DNA from: Pseudomonas brenneri
GTDB taxonomy: Bacteria; Pseudomonadota; Gammaproteobacteria; Pseudomonadales; Pseudomonadaceae
DNA length: 64,000 bases
Assembly (NCBI RefSeq): GCF_007858285.1
Contig: NZ_VFIL01000005.1
Location: forward strand, 372,001-436,000
Direction of reading: 5' to 3'
The position numbers and the translations under genes are program-made. The notes under the pieces were generated by a model. That model saw only the letters and a list, made by a program, of their open reading frames with translations. It ran no database searches and was not told where the DNA came from. Positions 54,834-63,301 of the stretch are shown here, in pieces; positions within the stretch are counted from its first letter, which is position 1; each line of letters starts with the position of its first letter.

Positions 54834-56039
54834 ATGCTTGTGCCCTCGCCCTGGCGCGCCGACTTCCCGGCTATCGCTACCTTGCAACGGCAAGACCAGA
54901 CCTACCTGGACAACGCCGCCACCACGCAAAAACCTCAAGCCCTGCTGGACGCCCTGAACCATTACTACGCCAATGGCGCAGCCAATGTGCATCGCGCCCA
55001 GCATCTGCCGGGCGCCCATGCGACTCAAGGGTTCGAGGACAGTCGCAGCAAAGTGGCGCAATGGCTCAACGTCGGTGACAGCGGGCAGATCATCTTTACC
55101 CACGGCGCGACGTCTGCGCTGAACCTCCTGGCCTATGGCCTTGAGCCCCTTTTCAACCCGGGCGATGAGATTGTCATCAGCGCCCTGGAGCATCACGCCA
55201 ACCTGCTGCCCTGGCAGCAACTGGCCAAGCGTCGCGAGCTGAAGCTGGTGGTGCTGCCCCTCGATGACGAGGGTTTGATCGACCTACAAGCCGCAGCCCA
55301 GCTTATCGGCCCGCAGACCCGCTTGCTGGCGGTGAGCCAACTGTCCAATGTACTGGGCGTCTGGCAACCCCTGCCGCAACTGTTGGCGCTGGCCAAGGCC
55401 CACGATGCACTGACCGTGGTCGATGGCGCCCAGGGCATTGTCCACGGGCGCCACGACGTGCAGGCGCTGGGCTGTGATTTCTATGTATTTTCCAGCCATA
55501 AGCTCTATGGCCCGGACGGCGTCGGCGTGCTCTACGGCCGCACCGAAGCCTTGCATTTGCTCCGCCACTGGCAGTTTGGTGGCGAGATGGTGCAACAGGC
55601 GGATTACCACAGTGCCAGCTTCCGTCCCGCCCCCCTGGGCTTCGAAGCCGGTACGCCGCCGATTGCCGGGGTGATTGGCCTGGGCGCGACCCTGGATTAC
55701 CTGAGTTCCCTGGATCAATCGGCGTTGATCGCCCATGAAGCCGCGCTGCACGACTATCTGCTGCGCGGTTTGCGGGCACGCAATGGCGTGCGCCTGCTGG
55801 GTGCGCCCCAAGTGGCCCTGGCCAGCTTCGTCGTCGAGGGCGTACACAACGCCGACCTCGCCCACTTGCTGACCGAACAAGGCATCGCCGTGCGCGCCGG
55901 CCATCACTGTGCGATGCCGCTGCTCAAACGCCTGCAGCTCTCGGGGGCAATCCGGGTGTCCTTGGCGCTGTACAACGATTCCGACGACCTGGAGCGCTTT
56001 TTTGAAGCGCTGGATCAGGCGCTGGACATGCTGCGATGA
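54834..56039 (+). CDS. csdA: Cysteine desulfurase, CsdA/SufS type
   Basis: 401 residues from the ATG at 54834. The earlier ATG at 54819 lies 2 bases from a 12-base hairpin and has no ribosome site, so the later one is preferred; the choice is uncertain. PLP Lys223 is in FSSHKLYGPDGVGVLYG, and the sulfur-carrying Cys359 in AGHHCAMPLL. It is a group II enzyme that takes sulfur from cysteine and hands it to SufE-like CsdE, whose gene overlaps it by 4 bases. It may serve Fe-S or tRNA modification, since tcdA lies next to it. Confidence 0.88.
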   Translation: MLVPSPWRADFPAIATLQRQDQTYLDNAATTQKPQALLDALNHYYANGAANVHRAQHLPGAHATQGFEDSRSKVAQWLNVGDSGQIIFTHGATSALNLLAYGLEPLFNPGDEIVISALEHHANLLPWQQLAKRRELKLVVLPLDDEGLIDLQAAAQLIGPQTRLLAVSQLSNVLGVWQPLPQLLALAKAHDALTVVDGAQGIVHGRHDVQALGCDFYVFSSHKLYGPDGVGVLYGRTEALHLLRHWQFGGEMVQQADYHSASFRPAPLGFEAGTPPIAGVIGLGATLDYLSSLDQSALIAHEAALHDYLLRGLRARNGVRLLGAPQVALASFVVEGVHNADLAHLLTEQGIAVRAGHHCAMPLLKRLQLSGAIRVSLALYNDSDDLERFFEALDQALDMLR

Positions 56040-56449
56040 ACTTGCCAGTGGATGCGCTGGCCGCGCTGCAAGCCTTTCAGGCCGTTGGAAGTTGGGAGCA
56101 ACGCGCGCGAATGCTGATGCAATGGGGTGAGCGGCTGCCGGCATTGGCTGATGCCGATAAGGTCGACGCCAATCTGGTACAAGGCTGTGAAAGCCTGGTG
56201 TGGCTGGTGGGGCGACTGCACGACGGCCATTGGCAGTTTGCTGCCAGCAGCGAAGCGCGCTTGATTCGCGGGTTGGTGGCCTTGCTACTGGCGCGGGTCA
56301 ATGGGCTGTCGGCCGACGAGTTACAAGCGGTCGACCTGCCCGACTGGTTCAACCAACTGGGGCTTTCCCGCCAGTTGTCGCCGTCGCGCAGCAATGGCCT
56401 GAACGCAGTCCTGCAACGCATGCGCGACTTGAGCCATACACAACACTAA
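56036..56449 (+). CDS. csdE: SufE/CsdE-family sulfur acceptor
   Basis: 137 residues. The acceptor Cys51 lies in NLVQGCESLVWLVGR, typical of SufE proteins. It takes persulfide from the partner cysteine desulfurase. The start overlaps the csdA stop (ATGA), which fixes the pairing. The csdA-csdE-tcdA arrangement resembles the E. coli csdA-csdE-csdL(tcdA) system, hence the symbol; sufE is an equal alternative. Confidence 0.88.
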   Translation: MNLPVDALAALQAFQAVGSWEQRARMLMQWGERLPALADADKVDANLVQGCESLVWLVGRLHDGHWQFAASSEARLIRGLVALLLARVNGLSADELQAVDLPDWFNQLGLSRQLSPSRSNGLNAVLQRMRDLSHTQH

Positions 56450-56479
56450 ATGTGGGAGCAAGCCCGCTCCCACATTTTT
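56448..56479. terminator. Bidirectional terminator-like hairpin (REP core) between csdE and tcdA
   Basis: AAATGTGGGAGC (56448-56459) pairs with GCTCCCACATTT (56466-56477), followed by T. It overlaps the csdE stop and lies 23 bases from the convergent tcdA stop, so it may serve both. The core equals one REP arm folded short. Confidence 0.75.
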
Positions 56480-56501
56480 GACTGATGCAGGGTCGTGATA
56501 T

Positions 56502-57311
56502 TTATGCAGGCTTGACCCGTTCCGAAGGCCTGCGCACCCCGGCCACAATCTTGTCCACCGCCTTGGTCGCCGCCACCATGCCGAACGTCGCGGTGACCAT
56601 CATCACCGCGCCAAATCCGCCGGCGCAGTCCAACTTCACGCCATCACCGACAAAACTCTTCTGCAAACAGATGCTGCCGTCCGGCTTGGGGTAGCGCAGC
56701 TGTTCGGTGGAAAACACACACGGCACGCTGTAATGGCGGGTCACGGTGCGCGAGAACCCATAGTCGCGACGCAAGGTGGAGCGCACTTTCGAAGCCAGCG
56801 GGTCATTGAAGGTACGGTTCAGGTCGCACACCTGAATCAGCGTCGGATCAATCTGCCCGCCCGCGCCGCCGGTGGTGATGATTTGGATCTTGCGACGCTT
56901 GCACCAGGCAATCAGCGCCGCCTTGGCGTTGACCGCGTCGATGCAGTCGATCACGCAATCAATGTCAGGCGTGATGTACTCGGCCATGGTGTCGCGGGTC
57001 ACAAAATCCGCCACCGCATGCACGGTGCAATCGGGGTTGATCGCGCGCAGGCGTTCGGCCATTACCTCGACCTTGGGCTTGCCCACCGTACTGTCCAGGG
57101 CATGCAACTGACGATTGCTGTTGCTGACGCACACATCGTCCAGGTCAAACAGCGAGATTTCGCCCACACCGCAACGGGCCATGGCTTCCGCCGCCCACGA
57201 GCCGACACCGCCCACGCCGACGATGGCCACATGGGCCGCTTTCAAGCGCTCCAGGCCGTCAATGCCATAGAGACGGGCGACGCCTGCAAACCGTGGATCT
57301 TCTGTACTCAT
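56502..57311 (-). CDS. tcdA: tRNA threonylcarbamoyladenosine dehydratase TcdA
   Basis: 269 residues from MSTEDPRFAGVARLYG; the ATG two codons earlier has its GGGG too close. An E1-like fold has the nucleotide loop AIVGVGGVGSWAAEA, DLDDVCVSNSNRQ and Cys in HYSVPCVFSTEQ. It cyclises t6A37 to ct6A in ANN-decoding tRNAs, with CsdA/CsdE as sulfur partners in E. coli. Convergent with csdA-csdE. Confidence 0.93.
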   Translation of the reverse strand: MSTEDPRFAGVARLYGIDGLERLKAAHVAIVGVGGVGSWAAEAMARCGVGEISLFDLDDVCVSNSNRQLHALDSTVGKPKVEVMAERLRAINPDCTVHAVADFVTRDTMAEYITPDIDCVIDCIDAVNAKAALIAWCKRRKIQIITTGGAGGQIDPTLIQVCDLNRTFNDPLASKVRSTLRRDYGFSRTVTRHYSVPCVFSTEQLRYPKPDGSICLQKSFVGDGVKLDCAGGFGAVMMVTATFGMVAATKAVDKIVAGVRRPSERVKPA

Positions 57312-57519
57312 GACCATTACCCCAAAAACCGGCGCGCATTATAGGGCTACGCAGCGATAAGTTCTAAGCTACAAGCTATAAGTAAAGAACTTACTCGTGC
57401 TTTCGCTGCCCAATGCCCGGTTTTTCCCGGCTTGCTGTACGGTCAGGGAAGGGCCGGTGTAGGATGCGCGCCGTTCGACACCTCCATTCGTTCCACACCC
57501 TTTGGAACCCGAAACAGCT

Positions 57520-60111
57520 ATGTCATCGCGTAAATTTGGACTCAACCTGGTGGTAGTGCTGGCGATTGCCGCGCTGTTCACCGGTTTCTGGGCGCTGATC
57601 AACCGCCCGGTCACCACCCCCAACTGGCCACAGCAAATCTCCGGTTTTTCCTACTCGCCGTTCCAGCAAGGCCAGTACCCGCAGAAAGACCAGTACCCGA
57701 CCGACGAGCAGATGCGTCAGGACCTTGCGATCATGAGCAAGCTGACGGACAACATCCGGACCTATTCGGTCGACGGCCCGCTGGGGAATATCCCCAAGCT
57801 GGCGGAAGAATTCGGCCTGCGGGTGACCCTGGGGATCTGGATCAGCCCGGACCTTGAGCGCAACGAGCGGGAAATCCAGCGCGCCATCGAGATTGCCAAC
57901 AGCTCGCGTAGCGTGGTCCGCGTGGTGGTAGGTAACGAGGCGATCTTCCGCAAGGAGATCACCCCCGAAGAGCTGATTGTCCTGCTGGACCGGGTGCGCG
58001 CCGCCGTCAAAGTGCCCGTGACCACCTCCGAGCAGTGGCACATCTGGGAACACAACCCGCAACTGGGCAAGCATGTCGACCTGATCGCCGCGCACGTCCT
58101 GCCGTATTGGGAACATGTGCCGATGGCCCAGGCCGGGCAATTCGTCCTTGACCGCGCCAAGGATCTGAAGAAGACCTTCCCGAAAAAGCCGCTGCTGCTG
58201 TCGGAAGTCGGCTGGCCGAGCAATGGCCGGATGCGCGGTGGCGCGGACGCGTCCCCTGCCGACCAGGCGATCTACCTGCGTACCCTGGTGAACAAGCTGA
58301 ATCGCCAGGGCTACAACTACTTCGTGATCGAAGCCTTCGACCAACCCTGGAAAGCCAGTGATGAAGGCTCGGTCGGCGCCTATTGGGGCGTGTTCAACGC
58401 CGCGCGCCAGCAGAAATTCAACTTCGAAGGCCCGGTGGTGGCGATTCCGCAATGGCGGGTGCTGGCCATCGGCTCGGTGGTGCTGGCGCTGTTGTCGCTG
58501 ACCTTACTGATGATCGACGGCTCGGCCCTGCGCCAGCGTGGCCGCACCTTCCTGACCTTTATCGCGTTCCTGTGTGGCTCGGTGCTGGTATGGATCGGCT
58601 ACGACTACAGCCAGCAATACAGCACCTGGTTCAGCCTGACAGTGGGTTTCCTCCTGGCACTCGGTGCGCTCGGGGTGTTTATCGTGCTGCTGACCGAGGC
58701 TCATGAGTTGGCGGAAGCGGTCTGGACCCACAAGCGCCGGCGTGAATTCCTGCCGGTTGAGGGGGATTCGGACTACCGCCCGAAAGTGTCGATCCATGTG
58801 CCCTGCTACAACGAGCCCCCCGAGATGGTCAAACAGACCCTCGACGCCCTGGCCGCCCTCGATTACCCGGACTACGAAGTCCTGATCATCGACAACAACA
58901 CCAAGGACCCTGCCGTGTGGGAACCGGTGCGCGACTACTGTGAGACGCTAGGCCCGCGCTTCAAGTTCTTCCACGTCGCGCCCCTGGCCGGTTTCAAGGG
59001 CGGCGCGCTGAACTACCTGATCCCGCATACCGCCAAGGATGCCGAAGTGATCGCGGTGATCGACTCCGACTACTGCGTATCGCCGAACTGGCTCAAACAC
59101 ATGGTGCCGCACTTCGCCGACCCGAAAATTGCCGTGGTGCAATCGCCCCAGGATTATCGCGACCAGAACGAAAGCACCTTCAAGAAGCTGTGCTACGCCG
59201 AATACAAGGGCTTCTTCCATATCGGCATGGTCACGCGTAACGACCGTGACGCGATCATCCAGCACGGCACCATGACCATGACCCGGCGCTCGGTGCTCGA
59301 AGAACTGGGCTGGGCCGACTGGTGCATCTGTGAGGACGCCGAGCTGGGCCTACGGGTATTCGAGAAAGGTCTGTCGGCTGCGTACTACCACACCAGCTAC
59401 GGCAAGGGCCTGATGCCCGATACCTTTATCGACTTCAAGAAACAGCGCTTCCGCTGGGCTTATGGCGCGATTCAGATCATCAAGCGCCACACCGCCAGCC
59501 TGCTGCGCGGCAAGGACACCGAACTGACCCGTGGCCAGCGCTATCACTTCCTCGCGGGCTGGCTGCCGTGGGTGGCCGATGGCATGAACATCTTCTTCAC
59601 CGTCGGTGCCCTGTTGTGGTCGGCGGCGATGATCATTGTGCCAACGCGGGTTGATCCGCCGTTGCTGATTTTCGCGATCCCGCCGTTGGCGTTGTTCGTG
59701 TTCAAGGTCGGCAAGATCATCTTCCTCTACCGTCGCGCCGTTGGCGTGAACCTCAAGGATGCGTTCTGCGCGGCCCTGGCCGGATTGGCGTTGTCCCATA
59801 CCATTGCCAAGGCGGTGCTGTATGGTTTCTTCACCACCAGTATTCCGTTCTTTCGTACACCGAAAAACGCGGATAACCACGGCTTCTGGGTCGCGATTTC
59901 CGAAGCCCGCGAAGAAATGTTCATCATGTTGCTGCTGTGGGGCGCAGCACTGGGGATTTACCTGGTGCAAGGCCTGCCGAGCAATGACATGCGCTTCTGG
60001 GTGGTGATGCTGCTGGTGCAGTCGCTGCCGTATGTCGCCGCGCTGATCATGGCGTTCCTGTCATCGCTGCCCAAGCCGGCAGCGGTGGTGGAGCCCGCCC
60101 CAGCGGCGTAA
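57520..60111 (+). CDS. ndvB: Bifunctional GH17 glycosidase/GT2 beta-glucan synthase, NdvB-like
   Basis: 863 residues. A membrane anchor (9-28) precedes a periplasmic GH17 domain with acid/base Glu140 (VVGNEAIFR) and nucleophile Glu229 (LLSEVGWPSNG). Two or three membrane helices (about 320-400) lead to a cytosolic GT2 domain with CYNEPPEMV, DSDY (DxD), EDAEL and the processive KKQRFRWAYG motif, then more helices. It is likely to make and transglycosylate cyclic or linear beta-1,3-type periplasmic glucans. P. aeruginosa ndvB (biofilm tolerance) is also next to dapE, which supports the name. Confidence 0.88.
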   Translation: MSSRKFGLNLVVVLAIAALFTGFWALINRPVTTPNWPQQISGFSYSPFQQGQYPQKDQYPTDEQMRQDLAIMSKLTDNIRTYSVDGPLGNIPKLAEEFGLRVTLGIWISPDLERNEREIQRAIEIANSSRSVVRVVVGNEAIFRKEITPEELIVLLDRVRAAVKVPVTTSEQWHIWEHNPQLGKHVDLIAAHVLPYWEHVPMAQAGQFVLDRAKDLKKTFPKKPLLLSEVGWPSNGRMRGGADASPADQAIYLRTLVNKLNRQGYNYFVIEAFDQPWKASDEGSVGAYWGVFNAARQQKFNFEGPVVAIPQWRVLAIGSVVLALLSLTLLMIDGSALRQRGRTFLTFIAFLCGSVLVWIGYDYSQQYSTWFSLTVGFLLALGALGVFIVLLTEAHELAEAVWTHKRRREFLPVEGDSDYRPKVSIHVPCYNEPPEMVKQTLDALAALDYPDYEVLIIDNNTKDPAVWEPVRDYCETLGPRFKFFHVAPLAGFKGGALNYLIPHTAKDAEVIAVIDSDYCVSPNWLKHMVPHFADPKIAVVQSPQDYRDQNESTFKKLCYAEYKGFFHIGMVTRNDRDAIIQHGTMTMTRRSVLEELGWADWCICEDAELGLRVFEKGLSAAYYHTSYGKGLMPDTFIDFKKQRFRWAYGAIQIIKRHTASLLRGKDTELTRGQRYHFLAGWLPWVADGMNIFFTVGALLWSAAMIIVPTRVDPPLLIFAIPPLALFVFKVGKIIFLYRRAVGVNLKDAFCAALAGLALSHTIAKAVLYGFFTTSIPFFRTPKNADNHGFWVAISEAREEMFIMLLLWGAALGIYLVQGLPSNDMRFWVVMLLVQSLPYVAALIMAFLSSLPKPAAVVEPAPAA

Positions 60112-60130
60112 AAACTTGCGCAATCCACTA

Positions 60131-60155
60131 AACGGCGGCCTCTGGTCGCCGTTTT
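60131..60155 (+). terminator. Intrinsic terminator after the GH17/GT2 gene
   Basis: Stem AACGGCG/CGCCGTT (60131-60137 with 60147-60153) then TT, 19 bases after the stop. A moderate Rho-independent terminator. Confidence 0.7.
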
Positions 60156-60203
60156 GCTATAAGATAACGGCCCTTTTGCAGAGCATGGCTCAGGCCCTGC
60201 TTT

Positions 60204-60295
60204 ATGTGGGAGCGGGCTTGCTCGCGAATACGGTGTGCCAGTCAGTACATGTATTGGCTGACACACCGTATTCGCGAGCAAGCCCGCTCCCACAT
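60204..60295. repeat. REPIN with perfect 34-base arms
   Basis: Arms 60204-60237 and 60262-60295 are exactly complementary over 34 bases, with a 24-base centre. It belongs to the GTGGGAGCGGGCTTGCTCGCGAA family and lies between the glucan synthase gene and dapE. It is the longest and cleanest copy in the window, so probably recently moved or converted. Confidence 0.92.
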
Positions 60296-60356
60296 TGGAT
60301 TTGCGCCGCTTTACCACATTCGTCCTGCGCCCATAACACGCTTTCGGAGCTTCCCC

Positions 60357-61508
60357 ATGACGGCCCACGCCGACCTTTCGCCGACCCTCCAACTCGCTAT
60401 CGACCTGATCCGTCGCCCGTCGGTGACACCTGTCGACGCTGATTGCCAGAAGCTGATGATGCAGCGCCTGGGCGACGCCGGCTTTGCGCTTGAGCCAATG
60501 CGCATCGAAGATGTGGATAACTTCTGGGCCACCCACGGCAAGCACGAAGGCCCGGTGCTGTGCTTCGCCGGCCATACCGATGTGGTCCCGACCGGCCCGG
60601 TGCAAGCCTGGCAGAATGACCCGTTCGACGCGCTGATCGACGAGCACGGCATGCTCTGCGGACGTGGCGCCGCCGACATGAAAGGCAGCCTGGCCGCCAT
60701 GCTCGTCGCCTCCGAGCGCTTCGTGAAGGACTACCCGGATCACAAGGGCTCGGTAGCCTTCCTGATCACCAGTGATGAAGAAGGCCCGGCCCACCACGGC
60801 ACCAAGGCCGTGATCGAGCGCCTGGCCGCGCGCAAGGAGCGCCTGGACTGGTGCATCGTTGGCGAACCGTCGAGCACCACCCTGGTGGGCGACGTGGTGA
60901 AGAACGGTCGTCGTGGCTCCCTCGGTGCCACCCTGACCGTACGCGGCGTACAAGGCCATGTGGCCTATCCGCACCTGGCCAAGAACCCGATCCACCTGGC
61001 CGCCCCGGCCCTGGCCGAACTGGCCGCCGAACATTGGGACGACGGCAACACCTTCTTCCCGCCGACCAGTTTCCAGATCTCCAACCTCAATTCCGGCACC
61101 GGCGCGACCAACGTGATCCCGGGCGACCTGACGGCGGTGTTCAACTTCCGGTTCTCCACCGAGTCCACCGTCGAAGGCCTGCAACAGCGGGTCGCGGCGA
61201 TTCTCGACAAACATGGCCTGGACTGGCATGTGGAGTGGGCGCTGTCGGGCCTGCCGTTCCTCACCGAGCCGGGCGCGTTGCTCGACGCGGTGTCGGCCAG
61301 CATCAAGGCCATCACCGGGCGCGAGACCAAGGCGTCCACCAGTGGCGGCACCTCCGACGGGCGCTTTATCGCGACCCTCGGCACCCAAGTGGTGGAACTG
61401 GGCCCGGTCAACGCGACAATCCATCAGGTCAACGAACGCATTCTGGCCAGCGACCTCGATGTGCTGACCGAAATCTACTACCAGACCCTGATCAAGTTGC
61501 TCGCCTGA
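60357..61508 (+). CDS. dapE: Succinyl-diaminopimelate desuccinylase
   Basis: 383 residues, M20 di-zinc hydrolase. Metal/catalytic residues are His73 and Asp75 ([11 protein letters not shown]), Asp107 ([10 protein letters not shown]) and Glu141-Glu142 (TSDEEGPA). The start at 60357 has GGAG upstream; the open frame continues back through the REPIN but without support. It releases succinate to give L,L-diaminopimelate. Its stop overlaps the rlmA start by one base. Confidence 0.97.
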   Translation: MTAHADLSPTLQLAIDLIRRPSVTPVDADCQKLMMQRLGDAGFALEPMRIEDVDNFWATHGKHEGPVLCFAGHTDVVPTGPVQAWQNDPFDALIDEHGMLCGRGAADMKGSLAAMLVASERFVKDYPDHKGSVAFLITSDEEGPAHHGTKAVIERLAARKERLDWCIVGEPSSTTLVGDVVKNGRRGSLGATLTVRGVQGHVAYPHLAKNPIHLAAPALAELAAEHWDDGNTFFPPTSFQISNLNSGTGATNVIPGDLTAVFNFRFSTESTVEGLQQRVAAILDKHGLDWHVEWALSGLPFLTEPGALLDAVSASIKAITGRETKASTSGGTSDGRFIATLGTQVVELGPVNATIHQVNERILASDLDVLTEIYYQTLIKLLA

Positions 61509-62317
61509 TGCTCGCTTGCCCCATTTGCAGCGCGCCACTCAATGAAGTGGACAACGGCGTGGCCTGCCCGACCGGGCATCGTTTCGACCGGGCTCGCCAG
61601 GGTTACCTGAACCTGTTGCCGGTGCAGCACAAGAACAGCCGTGACCCAGGCGATAACCTGGCGATGGTTGAAGCGCGCCGCGACTTTCTCAATGCCGGGC
61701 ATTACGCCCCCGTGGCCAAACGCCTGGCGGCACTTGCCGCCGAGCGCAAGCCCCAGCGCTGGCTGGATATCGGCTGTGGCGAAGGTTATTACACCGCGCA
61801 AATCGCCGACGCCCTGCTGCGCGCCGATGGTTATGCCCTGGATATCTCCAAGGAAGCGGTCAAGCGCGCCTGCAAGCGCAACCCGACACTGACCTGGCTG
61901 ATCGCCAGCATGGCCCGTGTGCCGTTGGCCGATGCCAGCTGCCAATTCCTCGCCAGTGTGTTCAGCCCGCTGGACTGGCAAGAAGCCAAGCGCCTGCTCA
62001 GCCCGGGCGGCGGTTTGATGAAGGTCGGCCCGACCAGCGGCCACCTGATGGAGTTACGCGAACGCCTGTACGACGAAGTGCGCGAATACACCGACGACAA
62101 GCATTTGGCCCTGGTACCGGATGGCATGAGCCTGCAACACAGCGAAGTCCTGGAGTTCCAACTCAGCCTGGCCGAGCCCAGGGACCGCGCCAACCTACTG
62201 GCGATGACGCCCCACGGCTGGCGTGCCAGTGCCGAGCGCCGCGCCCAGGTGATCGAGCAGGACGAACCGCTGCTGGTCACCGTATCCATGCGCTACGACT
62301 ATTTCGTGCTTCAATAA
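61508..62317 (+). CDS. rlmA: 23S rRNA (guanine-N1)-methyltransferase, RlmA family
   Basis: 269 residues from the ATG that overlaps the dapE stop (TGATG). The N-terminal zinc ribbon uses Cys4, Cys7, Cys20 and His24. The S-adenosylmethionine site is WLDIGCGEGYYTAQIA near residue 84. It methylates guanine 745 of 23S rRNA (RlmA-I) in gammaproteobacteria. The same dapE-rlmA order is known in P. aeruginosa (rrmA). Confidence 0.93.
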   Translation: MLACPICSAPLNEVDNGVACPTGHRFDRARQGYLNLLPVQHKNSRDPGDNLAMVEARRDFLNAGHYAPVAKRLAALAAERKPQRWLDIGCGEGYYTAQIADALLRADGYALDISKEAVKRACKRNPTLTWLIASMARVPLADASCQFLASVFSPLDWQEAKRLLSPGGGLMKVGPTSGHLMELRERLYDEVREYTDDKHLALVPDGMSLQHSEVLEFQLSLAEPRDRANLLAMTPHGWRASAERRAQVIEQDEPLLVTVSMRYDYFVLQ

Positions 62318-62390
62318 CCGACTTTCCGGGCATTCAATGCCCAACCTGAATCCGCGAATGGATTTTCGAATCCCGCAACGAGGAACATCC

Positions 62391-62768
62391 ATGCGCCAAC
62401 CCGATATCGAGATTTACCTCAAGGACGCCGACGTCGACTACAAGGCCATCGCTGCCTGGCTCGGCGGCGCCCTGGGGCCGTGTACTGACTGGGTACAAAA
62501 GGGCCAGACCTACAAGTGCAAGGCCGGCAACGTGCCTGTGACCTGGCTGCCCAAAGCCGTGGGCAAATGGAACAGCCTGTACCTGGAAAGCGACCAGACC
62601 CCCTGGGACGACGACATCGCCTGCGCGCGTGCCGCCTTTGCCGCACTGAACGTTGAAGTGCGCTGCGCGCCGGGTACGTGGGTCGAAGAGGAAGGTGAAG
62701 AAAGCGCCGATACCTGGATCCGCATCAGCGAAGACGGTGAAGAACAGATCACCTGGAAAACTGCCTGA
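62391..62768 (+). CDS. Conserved protein of unknown function
   Basis: 125 residues from MRQPDIEIYLKDADVDYKAI, with AGGA upstream; a longer frame to 62337 is not supported. It is acidic and soluble, with Trp-rich strands (WLGGALGP, VTWLPKAVGKWNSLYLESDQTPWDDD) and a C-terminal GTWVEEEGEESADTWIRIS. There is no signal peptide. It lies between rlmA and a REPIN. I do not recognise the family. Confidence 0.8.
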   Translation: MRQPDIEIYLKDADVDYKAIAAWLGGALGPCTDWVQKGQTYKCKAGNVPVTWLPKAVGKWNSLYLESDQTPWDDDIACARAAFAALNVEVRCAPGTWVEEEGEESADTWIRISEDGEEQITWKTA

Positions 62769-62791
62769 TCCTGACCTGTGAACCCAATCAA

Positions 62792-62883
62792 ATGTGGGAG
62801 CGGGCTTGCTCGCGATAGCGGTCAATCAGTCAACCTCTACAGTGACTGACTCACCGCTATCGCGAGCAAGCCCGCGCCCACAT
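62792..62883. repeat. REPIN between the unknown gene and the second cold-shock gene
   Basis: Inverted 31-base arms of the GTGGGAGCGGGCTTGCTCGCGATAGCGGT type with one mismatch (62792-62822 with 62853-62883). It separates two convergent genes and may terminate both. Confidence 0.9.
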
Positions 62884-62911
62884 GGGTTCAGCAGCGGTGC
62901 AGAAATCTGCT

Positions 62912-63121
62912 TTAAAGACCGACTACATCTTCAGCCTGCAAGCCCTTCTCGCCGGTCACCACGGCGTACTCCACCTGCTGGCCTTCTGCCAAGGAGCGGT
63001 GGCCTTCACCACGAATGGCGCGGTAGTGTACAAACACATCCTTGCCATCTTCACGCTGGATAAAGCCATAACCCTTGGCGTCGTTGAACCACTTCACATT
63101 ACCGGTTTCGCGCGTTGTCAT
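62912..63121 (-). CDS. Cold-shock protein, second copy
   Basis: A 69-residue cold-shock domain with KGYGFI (RNP1) and VFVHY (RNP2). It is less acidic and diverged from the copy at 9.7 kb ([25 protein letters not shown]). It binds single-stranded nucleic acid. Divergent from plsB. A cold-shock gene also sits near rlmA-dapE-ndvB in P. aeruginosa (PA1159). Confidence 0.94.
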   Translation of the reverse strand: MTTRETGNVKWFNDAKGYGFIQREDGKDVFVHYRAIRGEGHRSLAEGQQVEYAVVTGEKGLQAEDVVGL

Positions 63122-63301
63122 CTGTTTACTCCCACATGCTTTTTATTGTTGAGTCGCTCGCATTGAACTGCCGAGTATAAGACAGGCTCAAAAACGATCA
63201 ACTCAAGTTTACATCGCTGCTTTTTTGCCGATTTTCGGCGAATACGGCACACTACCCGCCCGAGCGCCTGCTCGGTTTTTTCCACTCAAAGCAGCACGCC
63301 T

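Noticed and set aside
60204..60295. Repeats considered as a CRISPR array
   Set aside because: Each locus has only two inverted arms, not regularly spaced direct repeats with unique spacers, and no cas genes are present.
59958..61538. 526-residue open frame antisense to dapE and crossing the REPIN
   Set aside because: Overlaps two plus-strand genes and a repeat; no domain.
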